Source: Candidatus [Bacteroides] periocalifornicus
GTDB taxonomy: Bacteria > Bacteroidota > Bacteroidia > Bacteroidales > CAJPTX01
Direction of reading: 5' to 3'
NCBI GenBank assembly: GCA_001421095.1
Contig: LIIK01000025.1
Span: 1-27,307, forward strand
Length of the DNA: 27,307 nucleotides
The stretch's first letter is position 1. Each line of letters opens with the position of its first letter. The translations under genes and the position numbers were made by a program. Shown piece by piece: positions 6,951 to 14,345 of this stretch. The notes under the pieces were generated by a model, which saw only the letters and a list, made by a program, of their open reading frames with translations, was not told the DNA's origin and searched no databases.

Positions 6951-8294
6951 ATGATGGATGTTAAGCAGGTGATAGCAGATTTGCAGAAGCGCCACCCAGG
7001 CGAGCCCCAGTTCTTACAGGCGGCTACCGAGGTGCTGGAGTCGGTTGCTGAGATCTACAACCAGAACCCCAAGTTCGAGAAGAACCGCATTATCGAGCGC
7101 ATCATTGAGCCCGACCGCGTGTTCATGTTCAAGGTGCCGTGGGAAGACGACAAGGGTGAAATCCACGTGAATATCGGCTACCGCGTGCAGTTCAACGGTG
7201 CCATTGGCCCTTACAAGGGTGGCATCCGCTTCCAGCCGAATGTAACGCTCGACACCATGAAGTTCCTAGGCTTCGAGCAGACCTTCAAGAATGCCCTCAC
7301 CACACTCCCTATGGGCGGCGGTAAGGGTGGTAGCGATTTCAACCCCACGGGGCGCAGCGATGCGGAAGTTCGCAGGTTCTGCGAATCGTTCATGCTAGAG
7401 CTGTGGCGTCACATTGGGGCTGAAACCGATGTACCCGCGGGTGATATGGGTGTAGGTGGGCGCGAAATCGGCTACATGTACGGCATGTACAAGAAGCTGG
7501 CGCACTGCCACACGGGAGTATTCACGGGCAAGGGCATGAACTGGGGTGGCTCGAAGATGCGGCCCGAGGCCACGGGTTACGGTGCAGTGTTCTTCCTGAA
7601 CCACATGATAGCTGCCCATAAGGACACCCTGAAGGGCAAAACTGTAGCGGTATCAGGCTTCGGCAATGTGGCCTGGGGTGCTTGCGAAAAGCTGACCCAG
7701 CTGGGCGCAAAGGTTGTGGCTATCAGCGGGCCCGATGGCTACATCCATGACCCCAATGGGATGACGCAGGAGAAGGTTGACTACATGCTCGAGCTGCGCG
7801 CCTCGAACCAGAATATCGTTTCGCCCTACGAAAAGAAGTTCCCCGGTTCGAAGTTCGTGGCGGGCAAGAAGCCTTGGGAGCTGAAGGTGGATATCGCAAT
7901 GCCTTGCGCCACCCAGAATGAGCTGAGCGCTGAGGATGCCAACATGCTCATCAAGAACGGCGTGAAGTACGTGGCTGAGGTGTCTAACATGGGCTGCCAG
8001 GCCGATGCTATCCACGCCTTCATCAAGGCTCGCATCCCGTTCGGCCCCGGAAAGGCGGTGAATGCGGGCGGTGTGGCTACTTCGGGCCTCGAAATGTCGC
8101 AGAACAGCATCAAGCTGAGCTGGACGGCCGAAGAGGTAATCAGCCGCCTAGAGCACATCATGAGCGAGATCTTCAACGCTGCGGTGCAGTACGGCAAGGA
8201 GAAGGATGGCTACATCAACCTGGTGAAGGGCGCGAACATCGCCGGCTTCATGAAGGTTGCCAACGCCATGTGCGACCTCGGCCTGCACTACTAG
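6951..8294 (+). CDS. gdhA: Glutamate dehydrogenase, hexameric family I
   Basis: The 447-residue cytoplasmic enzyme interconverts glutamate and 2-oxoglutarate + ammonia with NAD(P). The substrate domain has GPYKGGIRF near 87-94 (Lys89), GGGKGGSDF near 122-130 (Lys125 catalytic), and DVPAGDMGVGGREIGYMYG near 160-178 with Asp165. The Rossmann domain begins VAVSGFGNVAWGAC near 232-245. After the second strand the sequence reads ISGPDGYIHDP, as in the Porphyromonas-type enzyme; this does not decide between NAD and NADP. Length is typical. Start may be 6951 or the adjacent ATG at 6954. In an amino-acid fermenter it would deaminate glutamate and feed 2-oxoglutarate to succinate and butyrate routes. 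It is monocistronic, with its own promoter and terminator. Confidence 0.96.
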   Translation: MMDVKQVIADLQKRHPGEPQFLQAATEVLESVAEIYNQNPKFEKNRIIERIIEPDRVFMFKVPWEDDKGEIHVNIGYRVQFNGAIGPYKGGIRFQPNVTLDTMKFLGFEQTFKNALTTLPMGGGKGGSDFNPTGRSDAEVRRFCESFMLELWRHIGAETDVPAGDMGVGGREIGYMYGMYKKLAHCHTGVFTGKGMNWGGSKMRPEATGYGAVFFLNHMIAAHKDTLKGKTVAVSGFGNVAWGACEKLTQLGAKVVAISGPDGYIHDPNGMTQEKVDYMLELRASNQNIVSPYEKKFPGSKFVAGKKPWELKVDIAMPCATQNELSAEDANMLIKNGVKYVAEVSNMGCQADAIHAFIKARIPFGPGKAVNAGGVATSGLEMSQNSIKLSWTAEEVISRLEHIMSEIFNAAVQYGKEKDGYINLVKGANIAGFMKVANAMCDLGLHY

Positions 8295-8310
8295 AAGTAC
8301 AGCCAATAGC

Positions 8311-8339
8311 AAAGGGGCGGCCATAGGCCGCCCTTTTTT
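8311..8339 (+). terminator. Rho-independent terminator of gdhA
   Basis: A perfect eight-pair stem, GGGCGGCC at 8315-8322 and GGCCGCCC at 8326-8333, closes a three-base ATA loop and is followed by six T. It begins 17 bases after the gdhA stop. Confidence 0.93.
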
Positions 8340-8516
8340 ATTTGAGCAAATGGAGCTGTAGGGAGATGCAAAGGAGATGCCGAAATGGTTCGCTGGAGAC
8401 TTGTGTGGTTTACTCAGCTTTTATTACACATTAAGGGACGAAAACCTATTATTCCAGTCAAGTGTGTGGTTGTAATAGGCGAGTGTTGTCATGCGCCCTC
8501 CTTTGAGAGCGTTTAG

Positions 8517-9608
8517 TTACCATCCCCATTTCCCCATCCCCACCTCTGCCCGTAGCCCCACCCAGAAGCCATAGTCTACCTGCCCTAGCCTGAGGTCGTA
8601 GAGCGCATGGAGACCGCAGTAGAAGGACAGCCCTCGTGCGAATTCCTTGGCGTAGTCCACCTCGCCTATTAGCATACTCCGCGCTTCGCGCACCGCACCG
8701 TTACTCCAGCTGCTGTAGGCGCTGTAGAGCTCCTCGCCACGGAGCGAGACGAACCGATGGGCCAGGTAGTAGCCCAGTTGCCCGCGGAGTCCATACCACT
8801 GGAGTAGTGCCATCAGCCGAGTAGCCCAGCCCGTGCGCTTGCTTAGCGGCGTGGCTACGCTGGCATCCTCGCTTAGGGCGTAGTCTACCTCGCCCCCTAC
8901 CCGTAGCTGGCTATTGCCTAGACAGGGGCTTAGGTAGCTCGCCAGCAGCCCCGCGTTCGTAGAGGTGGTTACGGGCAGATGGGTAGTGTCGAGCTGGCCA
9001 CCGCTGTGCAGGCCAAGCACAAAGCCCTTTAGGTTGAAATCCACACTTCCCATTGGCCTGAAGTTCACCTGTAACCCCTGGAGGAACTGCTCATTCTCCG
9101 AGGTATACCTCCATACGAAGTGGAACCAGTCGACCCAAGTTTCCGCCTGCACCCGGCGGTTGCGATAGGTGAGCTGAGCCCCCGTCTCGGGTCGGTTGAG
9201 CCACGCCCTCTGCTGGGTGTAGAGGAATTCGGGTAGCTGGTGCTCCCTAGCATCGGGTAGTTCGCCGAGCCGTATGTGGAATCCCTTGGCCAACCGGGTC
9301 TGTAGCGAGATGATAGGGTAGGATTGCCAAGCTTTTCGCCTACCAGCCATTGCCCCGTAGTGCCAGCCAGCCGCCAGCCAGAACAGCGAATCGTAGGCAT
9401 AGCAGACCTGTGGCCTAGCGATAGCCAACGGTAGCGTGTAGCCCGGCTTCAGGGGGTGGTCGTACTCTAGGTTGTAGAATACCCCCTCGGCCTGCAAGAG
9501 CGCGGAGAATTGGTTATGGCGGGTTGCTACCGAATCGGTCCGTTGCCCATAGGCTGAGGCTGTAGCCACTAGGATGATTAGGGCTATGGAAGGGAGAACA
9601 GTTCGCAT
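8517..9608 (-). CDS. Predicted outer-membrane beta-barrel protein, function unknown
   Basis: The 363-residue product starts with a clear signal peptide (MRTVLPSIALIILVATASAYGQ, cleavage near 22). It then consists of alternating polar/aromatic strands with short turns, rich in Tyr, Trp, Gly and Arg, and ends GLRAEVGMGKWGW with a terminal aromatic, as outer-membrane barrels do. No enzyme motif, TonB box or plug domain is seen, so it is a barrel or barrel-like porin of unknown role. An upstream ATG extends the frame to 9680, but 9608 is chosen because the signal peptide begins there and the -7-like box at 9640-9647 lies between. The cargo or partner cannot be inferred from neighbours; it is downstream of the NSS transporter and apparently separately transcribed. 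Confidence 0.72.
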   Translation of the reverse strand: MRTVLPSIALIILVATASAYGQRTDSVATRHNQFSALLQAEGVFYNLEYDHPLKPGYTLPLAIARPQVCYAYDSLFWLAAGWHYGAMAGRRKAWQSYPIISLQTRLAKGFHIRLGELPDAREHQLPEFLYTQQRAWLNRPETGAQLTYRNRRVQAETWVDWFHFVWRYTSENEQFLQGLQVNFRPMGSVDFNLKGFVLGLHSGGQLDTTHLPVTTSTNAGLLASYLSPCLGNSQLRVGGEVDYALSEDASVATPLSKRTGWATRLMALLQWYGLRGQLGYYLAHRFVSLRGEELYSAYSSWSNGAVREARSMLIGEVDYAKEFARGLSFYCGLHALYDLRLGQVDYGFWVGLRAEVGMGKWGW

Positions 9609-9639
9609 TGTGTGGTGCGGTGAGGTTTGTGGATTATCA

Positions 9640-9647
9640 CGAAGATA
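9640..9647 (-). promoter_or_regulatory. Possible -7 box for the barrel gene (TATCTTCG)
   Basis: Minus-strand TATCTTCG differs by one base from TAnnTTTG and lies 31 bases before the chosen ATG. It supports the shorter start. No -33 TTTG is visible. Confidence 0.4.
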
Positions 9648-9689
9648 GCTTGGGTTGTGAAACAGTTCCCCTTCCAGCATTCCCTATTC

Positions 9690-11054
9690 CTATAGCACAC
9701 CCCATACGAGTATCACCGCCACCAGCACGGGGGTTACCCATTTGAGCAGGAATTCCAGCGGTTTGTACCACCGCCGTCCTATGGTGCCGCCATTGGTTAC
9801 CTCGTCTCTAAACCACTTTCGGCCAGGCCCCCAGCCTACGAAGAGAACCGTGAGCAGGCAGCCTGCGGGCATTAGGATGTTTGAGGTGAGGAAATCCAAT
9901 GTGCCAAAAACCGTTTTTCCGCCTAGCCAGCTGGGCAGGAGCATTGGCTCAGGCATGAAGGATAGCGTAGCTGGAATGGCAAAAATGGCCACCGCGGCTA
10001 TAGAGAGCCAGATGGCCGTAGATCGGCTTATGTGGAAATGCTCTGATACGAACCCTATGACAGCCTCTAGCATAGAGATGGTGCTGGTGAGGGCTGCCAT
10101 CGAGAGCAGGATGAAGAAGAGCAGGGCGAAGAACTGCCCGCCCACCATGTTTCGGAAGATGCTGGGCAGCGCCACGTAGATTAGGTTTGGCCCGCTGGTG
10201 GGCGCCACGCCAAAGGAGAAGGTTGCGGGGAATATCATGAGCCCGGCCAGCACTGCCACCACCGTGCTGCTTATCGCTACGCTCGCGGTGCTTGTCATCA
10301 TGTTATCAGTCGACTTCACGTATGAGCCGTAGATAAGCACTACACCCGCGGCTAGGCTCAGCGAGAAGAAGGCTTGCCCCATGGCGTTCAGGCAGGTGTC
10401 AATGGTTACCTTGCTGAAATCGGGTTTGAACAGAAAGCTGACGCCCGCAGCAGCCCCTGGCAGGGTTACAGAGCGTATCACGATTATCACCATCAGCAGC
10501 AGTAGCACCGGCATCATCCACTTGGTGGTACGCTCTATCCCCTTGGTTACCCCGAGCTTGACTACCAGGGCCGTGAATAAGATGAATATGATTTGGTAGA
10601 GAACGGGAAGCCAGCCGCTCGCCGAGAATTGGGCAAAGTAGCCCTCTGGTTGCACAAAAGGCCCTGTGGGGTCTGTGAACGTGAAGGTTCGCACGATGTA
10701 GCCAAGCGTCCAGCCAGCCACGGTGGAGTAGAAGGAGAAGATGAAGAAAGAGCTGAGAATCCCCATCATCCCCACCCACTTCCACGCCGATCCGCCGGTG
10801 AGGTTGGCGAAGCTGGTGAAGGCATTCGCACGGCCCTTACGCCCCACGGTGAACTCTGCCATCATGGCGGGCACGCCGAGGATGAGCAGGAAGACCAGGT
10901 AGATGAGCAGGAAGGCACTCCCGCCGTTTGCCCCAGCCATATAGGGGAATTTCCAGATGTTGCCCAGCCCGATGGCCGAGCCAGCGACAGCGGCGATGAT
11001 ACCGAATTTTGACCCGAAGGTGTCGCGGGGCTTGCTTTTATAATCGTGCGCCAT
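9690..11054 (-). CDS. Sodium-dependent NSS-family (LeuT-type) amino-acid transporter
   Basis: The 454-residue inner-membrane protein belongs to the neurotransmitter:sodium symporter family. TM1 holds AGSAIGLGNIWKFPY near 24-38, the unwound substrate/sodium site with the conserved GxGNxW/RFPY pattern. It is followed by the GANGGSAF turn and PAMMAEFTVGRKG at the start of loop 1. About eleven to twelve hydrophobic helices follow, matching the short bacterial type (LeuT, TnaT, MhsT). The likely role is Na+-driven uptake of a neutral or aromatic amino acid; the substrate cannot be fixed. A longer frame starts at 11183 but would include the promoter; ATG at 11054 (MAHDYKSKPRDTFGSKF) matches the family start. 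Confidence 0.93.
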   Translation of the reverse strand: MAHDYKSKPRDTFGSKFGIIAAVAGSAIGLGNIWKFPYMAGANGGSAFLLIYLVFLLILGVPAMMAEFTVGRKGRANAFTSFANLTGGSAWKWVGMMGILSSFFIFSFYSTVAGWTLGYIVRTFTFTDPTGPFVQPEGYFAQFSASGWLPVLYQIIFILFTALVVKLGVTKGIERTTKWMMPVLLLLMVIIVIRSVTLPGAAAGVSFLFKPDFSKVTIDTCLNAMGQAFFSLSLAAGVVLIYGSYVKSTDNMMTSTASVAISSTVVAVLAGLMIFPATFSFGVAPTSGPNLIYVALPSIFRNMVGGQFFALLFFILLSMAALTSTISMLEAVIGFVSEHFHISRSTAIWLSIAAVAIFAIPATLSFMPEPMLLPSWLGGKTVFGTLDFLTSNILMPAGCLLTVLFVGWGPGRKWFRDEVTNGGTIGRRWYKPLEFLLKWVTPVLVAVILVWGVL

Positions 11055-11090
11055 GGTGTTGCTTTGCGTTTGGCAATCTGGTGTGAGAAG

Positions 11091-11098
11091 CAAAATTA
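11091..11098 (-). promoter_or_regulatory. -7 box for the NSS transporter (TAATTTTG)
   Basis: Minus-strand TAATTTTG is a perfect TAnnTTTG match, 36 bases before the ATG at 11054. No good -33 box is seen. It separates this gene from the upstream pnp terminator. Confidence 0.55.
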
Positions 11099-11191
11099 TC
11101 TCGCGAAGATGCAGATTTTCTAGGAGAATTGCAAAACTAAAATGATTCGGTGCTGCGAGAATCTTCTTTTTGGAGAAAACCACGCCATTTC

Positions 11192-11225
11192 AAAAAAAAG
11201 CGGCCTTCCTGAGGTCGCTTTTTTT
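11192..11225 (-). terminator. Rho-independent terminator of pnp
   Basis: An A-run (11192-11199), the stem GCGGCC / GGTCGC with one G-U pair (extended by A-T), and a T-run (11219-11225) form a symmetrical structure. It lies 21 bases after the pnp stop on the minus strand and could terminate transcription in both directions. Confidence 0.9.
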
Positions 11226-11246
11226 GAAGATGAAGAACAGTACCAG

Positions 11247-13370
11247 CTATTTTTTCCCTTCGGGCTTCGGTATCAGCACCTTGCGCGATAGCCGGAGCTT
11301 GTTGGTCTTGGGGTCTATCTCTATGAGTTTCACCTCTACGGTGTCGCCCACCTTCAGGTATTCCTCCACGTTTTCCACGCGCTTCCAGTCGATTTCAGAC
11401 ACATGCAGCAGCCCATCTCGTCCTGGCAGGATCTCCACAAAGGCCCCGAAGGGCATTATCGATTTCACCTTCCCCTGGTAGATTTCACCAACCTCGGGCA
11501 TGGCTACTATCCCTCGGATTTTGGCCTTGGCGGCATCTAGGCTCTCCTTAGAGGTGGCGTAGATCCAGACCTCGCCGTGGTCACCTATCTCCTCTATGTT
11601 GATCTGCGCGCCAGTCTCCCGTTGCATTTCCTGGATGATCTTGCCGCCAGGGCCTATGATGGCGCCTATCATATCGCGAGGCACCGTCATCTGCTCGCTG
11701 CGCGGGGCGTTGGGCTTGAGTTCTGGCCTTGGTTTATCTATCACCTCCAGCATCTTCCCGAGTATGTGCATACGCCCGCGCTTGGCCTGCTCTAGGGCCT
11801 GCGCCAGCACCTCGTAGGGGAGCCCATCCACCTTGATATCCATTTGCGTGGCGGTGATACCATCCTTGGTTCCCGTCACCTTGAAGTCCATATCGCCCAG
11901 GTGATCCTCATCGCCCAGGATGTCAGATAGCACCGCGAATCGCCTATTCGTCGAGTCTGATATCAATCCCATCGCGATGCCCGAAACAGGCTTGCGAATC
12001 TGGATACCTGCATCCATAAGGGCTAGGGTACCCGCGCAAACGGTAGCCATGGATGAAGAGCCGTTCGACTCCAGAATATCGCTCACCACTCGTATGGCGT
12101 ATGGGCACTCTGCCCCAAGCGGTATTACCCCCTTCAGCGCGCGGTGGGCGAGATTCCCGTGCCCGATCTCGCGGCGTCCTGGCCCACGGGTTGGCCTCGC
12201 CTCGCCGGTAGCGAAGGGCGGGAAATTGTAGTGCAGTAGGAATTGCTCGGTGCCCTGGTAGAGCACCTCGTCTACCATCTTCTCATCGCTCTTGGTCCCG
12301 AGGGTTACGGTGGTTAGCGACTGCGTTTCGCCTCGGGTGAATATCGCGGAGCCGTGCGCCCCTGGCAGGTAGTCTACCTCGCACCAGATGGGTCGGATTT
12401 CATCGGTGGCGCGCCCATCGAGCCGAACTTTATCGTCGAGAATCATACGGCGCATCGCCTCTTTTTCCACTGCGTGGTAGTAGCGATTCACCATCATTTT
12501 CAGGGCTGGGCGTTCCTCCTCGGGTATTGTGCCCCAGAATTCCTCGAGGATGTTGGCAAAGGCCGCGCCGCGTTCCTTTTTCGGGAGCTTGGATTTCGCC
12601 ACGGTGTAGGCTCTGTCGTAGCAGAAATCGTGCACGCGCTGCCGTAGCGCATCATCGTTCTGCTCGTGGCAGTAGGTGCGCTTGGTGATGCCCAGCTCCT
12701 TGGCCAGCTCCATCTGCACCTGGCAATGCCCCTTTATGGCCTCGTGGGCGGTCTTTATCGCCTCTATCATCACATCCTCGCTCACCTCCTTCATCTCGCC
12801 CTCTACCATGAGGATGTTATCGTAGGTAGCCCCTACCATCAGGTCCAGGTCGGCGCGCTGCAGGTCGCTATAGCTGGGGTTGATTACGAAATTCCCATCG
12901 ATTCTTGCCACGCGGACCTCAGATATCGGACCGCCAAAGGGGATGTCTGACACCGCCAGTGCCGCGGAGGCCGCTAGCCCCGCGAGGGCATCGGGTACCA
13001 CGTCGGCTTCACCAGATATCAGCGTTACCGATACGAAGGTGTCGGCATGGTAATCGTCGGGGAATAGAGGTCTTAGGGCTCTATCCACCAGCCTTGAAAT
13101 CAGCACCTCGTAGTCGCTTTGCCGCATTTCGCGCCGGAAGAAGCTCCCGGGGAAGCGCCCAGCGGCTGCGTATTTTTCACGGTAGTCCACGCTCAGCGGC
13201 ATGAAATCGACATCTGCGCCCGCCTCCTGCGCACTTACCACTGTGGCTAGCAGCATGGTGTTGCCCATGCGCACTACTACCGACCCATCGGCCTGCTTGG
13301 CCAGCTTGCCGGTCTCTATGGTGATGCTCCGACCATCACCCAGCTCTATTTTCTTGGTTATTACGTTCAT
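11247..13370 (-). CDS. pnp: Polyribonucleotide nucleotidyltransferase (PNPase)
   Basis: The 707-residue enzyme degrades RNA 3' to 5' with phosphate and works in mRNA turnover. Domain order is complete. The first RNase PH core is about 10-145, a helical linker to about 310, and the second RNase PH core about 315-545 with ESNGSSSMA near 434-441 and LGDEDHLGDMDF near 485-496; Asp487 and Asp493 match the catalytic aspartates of the E. coli enzyme. The KH domain is about 562-618 (IIGPGGK) and the S1 domain about 627-697 (GKVKSIMPFGAFVEI). It is downstream of rpsO in the common bacterial order, but a terminator at 13495-13523 lies between them, so read-through or a separate promoter is needed. Confidence 0.97.
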   Translation of the reverse strand: MNVITKKIELGDGRSITIETGKLAKQADGSVVVRMGNTMLLATVVSAQEAGADVDFMPLSVDYREKYAAAGRFPGSFFRREMRQSDYEVLISRLVDRALRPLFPDDYHADTFVSVTLISGEADVVPDALAGLAASAALAVSDIPFGGPISEVRVARIDGNFVINPSYSDLQRADLDLMVGATYDNILMVEGEMKEVSEDVMIEAIKTAHEAIKGHCQVQMELAKELGITKRTYCHEQNDDALRQRVHDFCYDRAYTVAKSKLPKKERGAAFANILEEFWGTIPEEERPALKMMVNRYYHAVEKEAMRRMILDDKVRLDGRATDEIRPIWCEVDYLPGAHGSAIFTRGETQSLTTVTLGTKSDEKMVDEVLYQGTEQFLLHYNFPPFATGEARPTRGPGRREIGHGNLAHRALKGVIPLGAECPYAIRVVSDILESNGSSSMATVCAGTLALMDAGIQIRKPVSGIAMGLISDSTNRRFAVLSDILGDEDHLGDMDFKVTGTKDGITATQMDIKVDGLPYEVLAQALEQAKRGRMHILGKMLEVIDKPRPELKPNAPRSEQMTVPRDMIGAIIGPGGKIIQEMQRETGAQINIEEIGDHGEVWIYATSKESLDAAKAKIRGIVAMPEVGEIYQGKVKSIMPFGAFVEILPGRDGLLHVSEIDWKRVENVEEYLKVGDTVEVKLIEIDPKTNKLRLSRKVLIPKPEGKK

Positions 13371-13494
13371 ATAATCTGTTCTCTACCAGCCATATGCCTG
13401 GGGAATACGGAGGCCTTAAATCATGAATAAACACACGCCCTACCAATGCTCGCGGCGTCCAATCCTCTGGGCAGCCCCGCCCGGTATGGCAATA

Positions 13495-13523
13495 CAAAAA
13501 AGGGCGGACGTACTGCCCGCCCT
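13495..13523 (-). terminator. Rho-independent terminator after rpsO
   Basis: On the minus strand the stem AGGGCGG / CCGCCCT (13517-13523 and 13501-13507) is followed by a six-T run (AAAAAA at 13495-13500 on the plus strand). It starts about 30 bases after the rpsO stop and precedes pnp, so it acts as a terminator or attenuator between the two genes. Confidence 0.9.
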
Positions 13524-13554
13524 GGGATTTTCTCAGATGCTGAACCCAGCCGTC

Positions 13555-13827
13555 CTACCTGCGTAGCCCTAGGGCTGCCACTATGGCGCGGTAGCGTTCA
13601 ATGTCGCGATCCTTCAGGTAGTTCAGTAGCCTCCGGCGCTTACCTACCAGCTTCAGTAGCGAGCGCTGCGTGGCGAAATCCTTCTTGTGGATCTGCAGGT
13701 GCTTGGTGAGGTGCTCTATACGGTTAGAAAATAGCGCTATCTGGCTCTCAGGCGATCCCGTGTCGCTATTAGACTTCCCGTACTTGCTAAAAATCTCTTT
13801 CTTCTGCTCGGAAGTTAAGTAATTCAT
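13555..13827 (-). CDS. rpsO: 30S ribosomal protein S15
   Basis: The 90-residue protein begins MNYLTSEQKKEIFSKYG and shows the S15 signature: DTGSPESQIALFSNRIEHLTKHL (residues about 22-44), then KKDFATQRSLLKLVGKRRRLLNYLK, which binds 16S rRNA in the small-subunit platform. Length is typical. A longer frame from 13893 is rejected because it reads through the promoter. In other bacteria S15 represses its own translation through its leader mRNA. The leader here is only about 30-40 bases, and no pseudoknot can be judged by eye. Confidence 0.97.
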   Translation of the reverse strand: MNYLTSEQKKEIFSKYGKSNSDTGSPESQIALFSNRIEHLTKHLQIHKKDFATQRSLLKLVGKRRRLLNYLKDRDIERYRAIVAALGLRR

Positions 13828-13866
13828 AGATACCCAATCCTTATGGTTGATTACAAATCTCGGGCG

Positions 13867-13874
13867 CAAAGGTA
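13867..13874 (-). promoter_or_regulatory. -7 box for rpsO (TACCTTTG)
   Basis: Minus-strand TACCTTTG, a perfect match, lies 39 bases before the S15 ATG. A TTG is present upstream with a 16-base spacer, shorter than usual. Confidence 0.65.
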
Positions 13875-13944
13875 GGTATTTTATTCTGAACAATGGGTAG
13901 CGAGGGCAATCTTTTTTCCGATTTCGTGCGTGATCCTCGTCGCG

Positions 13945-13996
13945 CCCGTGAGGGTTGGCATGCGTTCAAGGGGCTACTCGCACACCACCTCACGGG
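13945..13996. repeat. Inverted repeat, 9-bp perfect arms
   Basis: CCCGTGAGG at 13945-13953 and CCTCACGGG at 13988-13996 are perfect complements around a 34-base loop. The structure lies between the rpsO promoter and the larger fold-back. It could be an operator or an RNA stem in either direction; no function is shown. Confidence 0.7.
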
Positions 13997-14019
13997 TATC
14001 TGGGCCGTACCTTCGCCGT

Positions 14020-14100
14020 ACCAACCTAACACCTGGGTCGCTTCATGTTCGGATTTCGTAGCGAAATCCGAACATGAAGCGACCCAGGTGTTAGGTTGGT
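14020..14100. repeat. Perfect inverted repeat, 39-bp arms with a 3-base centre
   Basis: The left arm 14020-14058 and right arm 14062-14100 are exact reverse complements over all 39 positions, separated only by TAG at 14059-14061. Pairing ends abruptly on both sides (14019 T against 14101 G). Any transcript would fold into a hairpin far longer than a terminator, and there is no T-run after either arm. The 8-base repeat GCCGTACC occurs twice just to its left (14005-14012 and 14015-14022), and GTTGGTG recurs just right. It could be a decayed mobile-element product or an assembly fold-back. Confidence 0.95.
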
Positions 14101-14276
14101 GTCAAGTTGGTGGGGTCGATTCGGGGGGCTATTTGGGCGGAAAGGGTGGGGGATTCTGGTGTTTTTTCGCGGTGTTCGTTATTTATAATCAGGATATAGA
14201 AAGGATTATCCTGTTCTGCCACAGAGGGTTATTCTGTGCGGGAAAGCGTGGCGAGGGGTTGGGGAGCCAAGGGCGG

Positions 14277-14308
14277 TTTTCTGTACTGGAAACTGTTCAT
14301 TAAATTTG
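14277..14308 (+). promoter_or_regulatory. Probable promoter of the DASS transporter (TTTTC, 19-base spacer, TAAATTTG)
   Basis: TAAATTTG at 14301-14308 is a perfect -7 box, 38 bases before the ATG. A TTTC, one base from TTTG, sits at 14278-14281 with the expected 19-base spacer. Confidence 0.6.
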
Positions 14309-14345
14309 TGGGAGTAATAACCCGAATTCAAAAACCATCATACCT

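Larger units (their letters stand above)
13828..14345. other. Divergent intergenic region between rpsO and the DASS transporter
   Basis: About 520 bases hold both promoters and several inverted repeats: 13945-13996, the large perfect one at 14020-14100, and a small one (CAGGATA at 14190-14196, TATCCTG at 14207-14213). The 136-residue frame at 13893-14303 is not considered a gene: it runs through the fold-back, is rich in Trp, Cys and Gly runs, and has no domain features. Confidence 0.6.

Noticed and set aside
13893..14303. 136-residue plus-strand open frame between rpsO and the DASS gene
   Set aside because: It runs straight through both inverted repeats, has odd composition with Trp, Cys and Gly runs, overlaps the rpsO promoter at its start, and shows no domain, signal peptide or conserved pattern.
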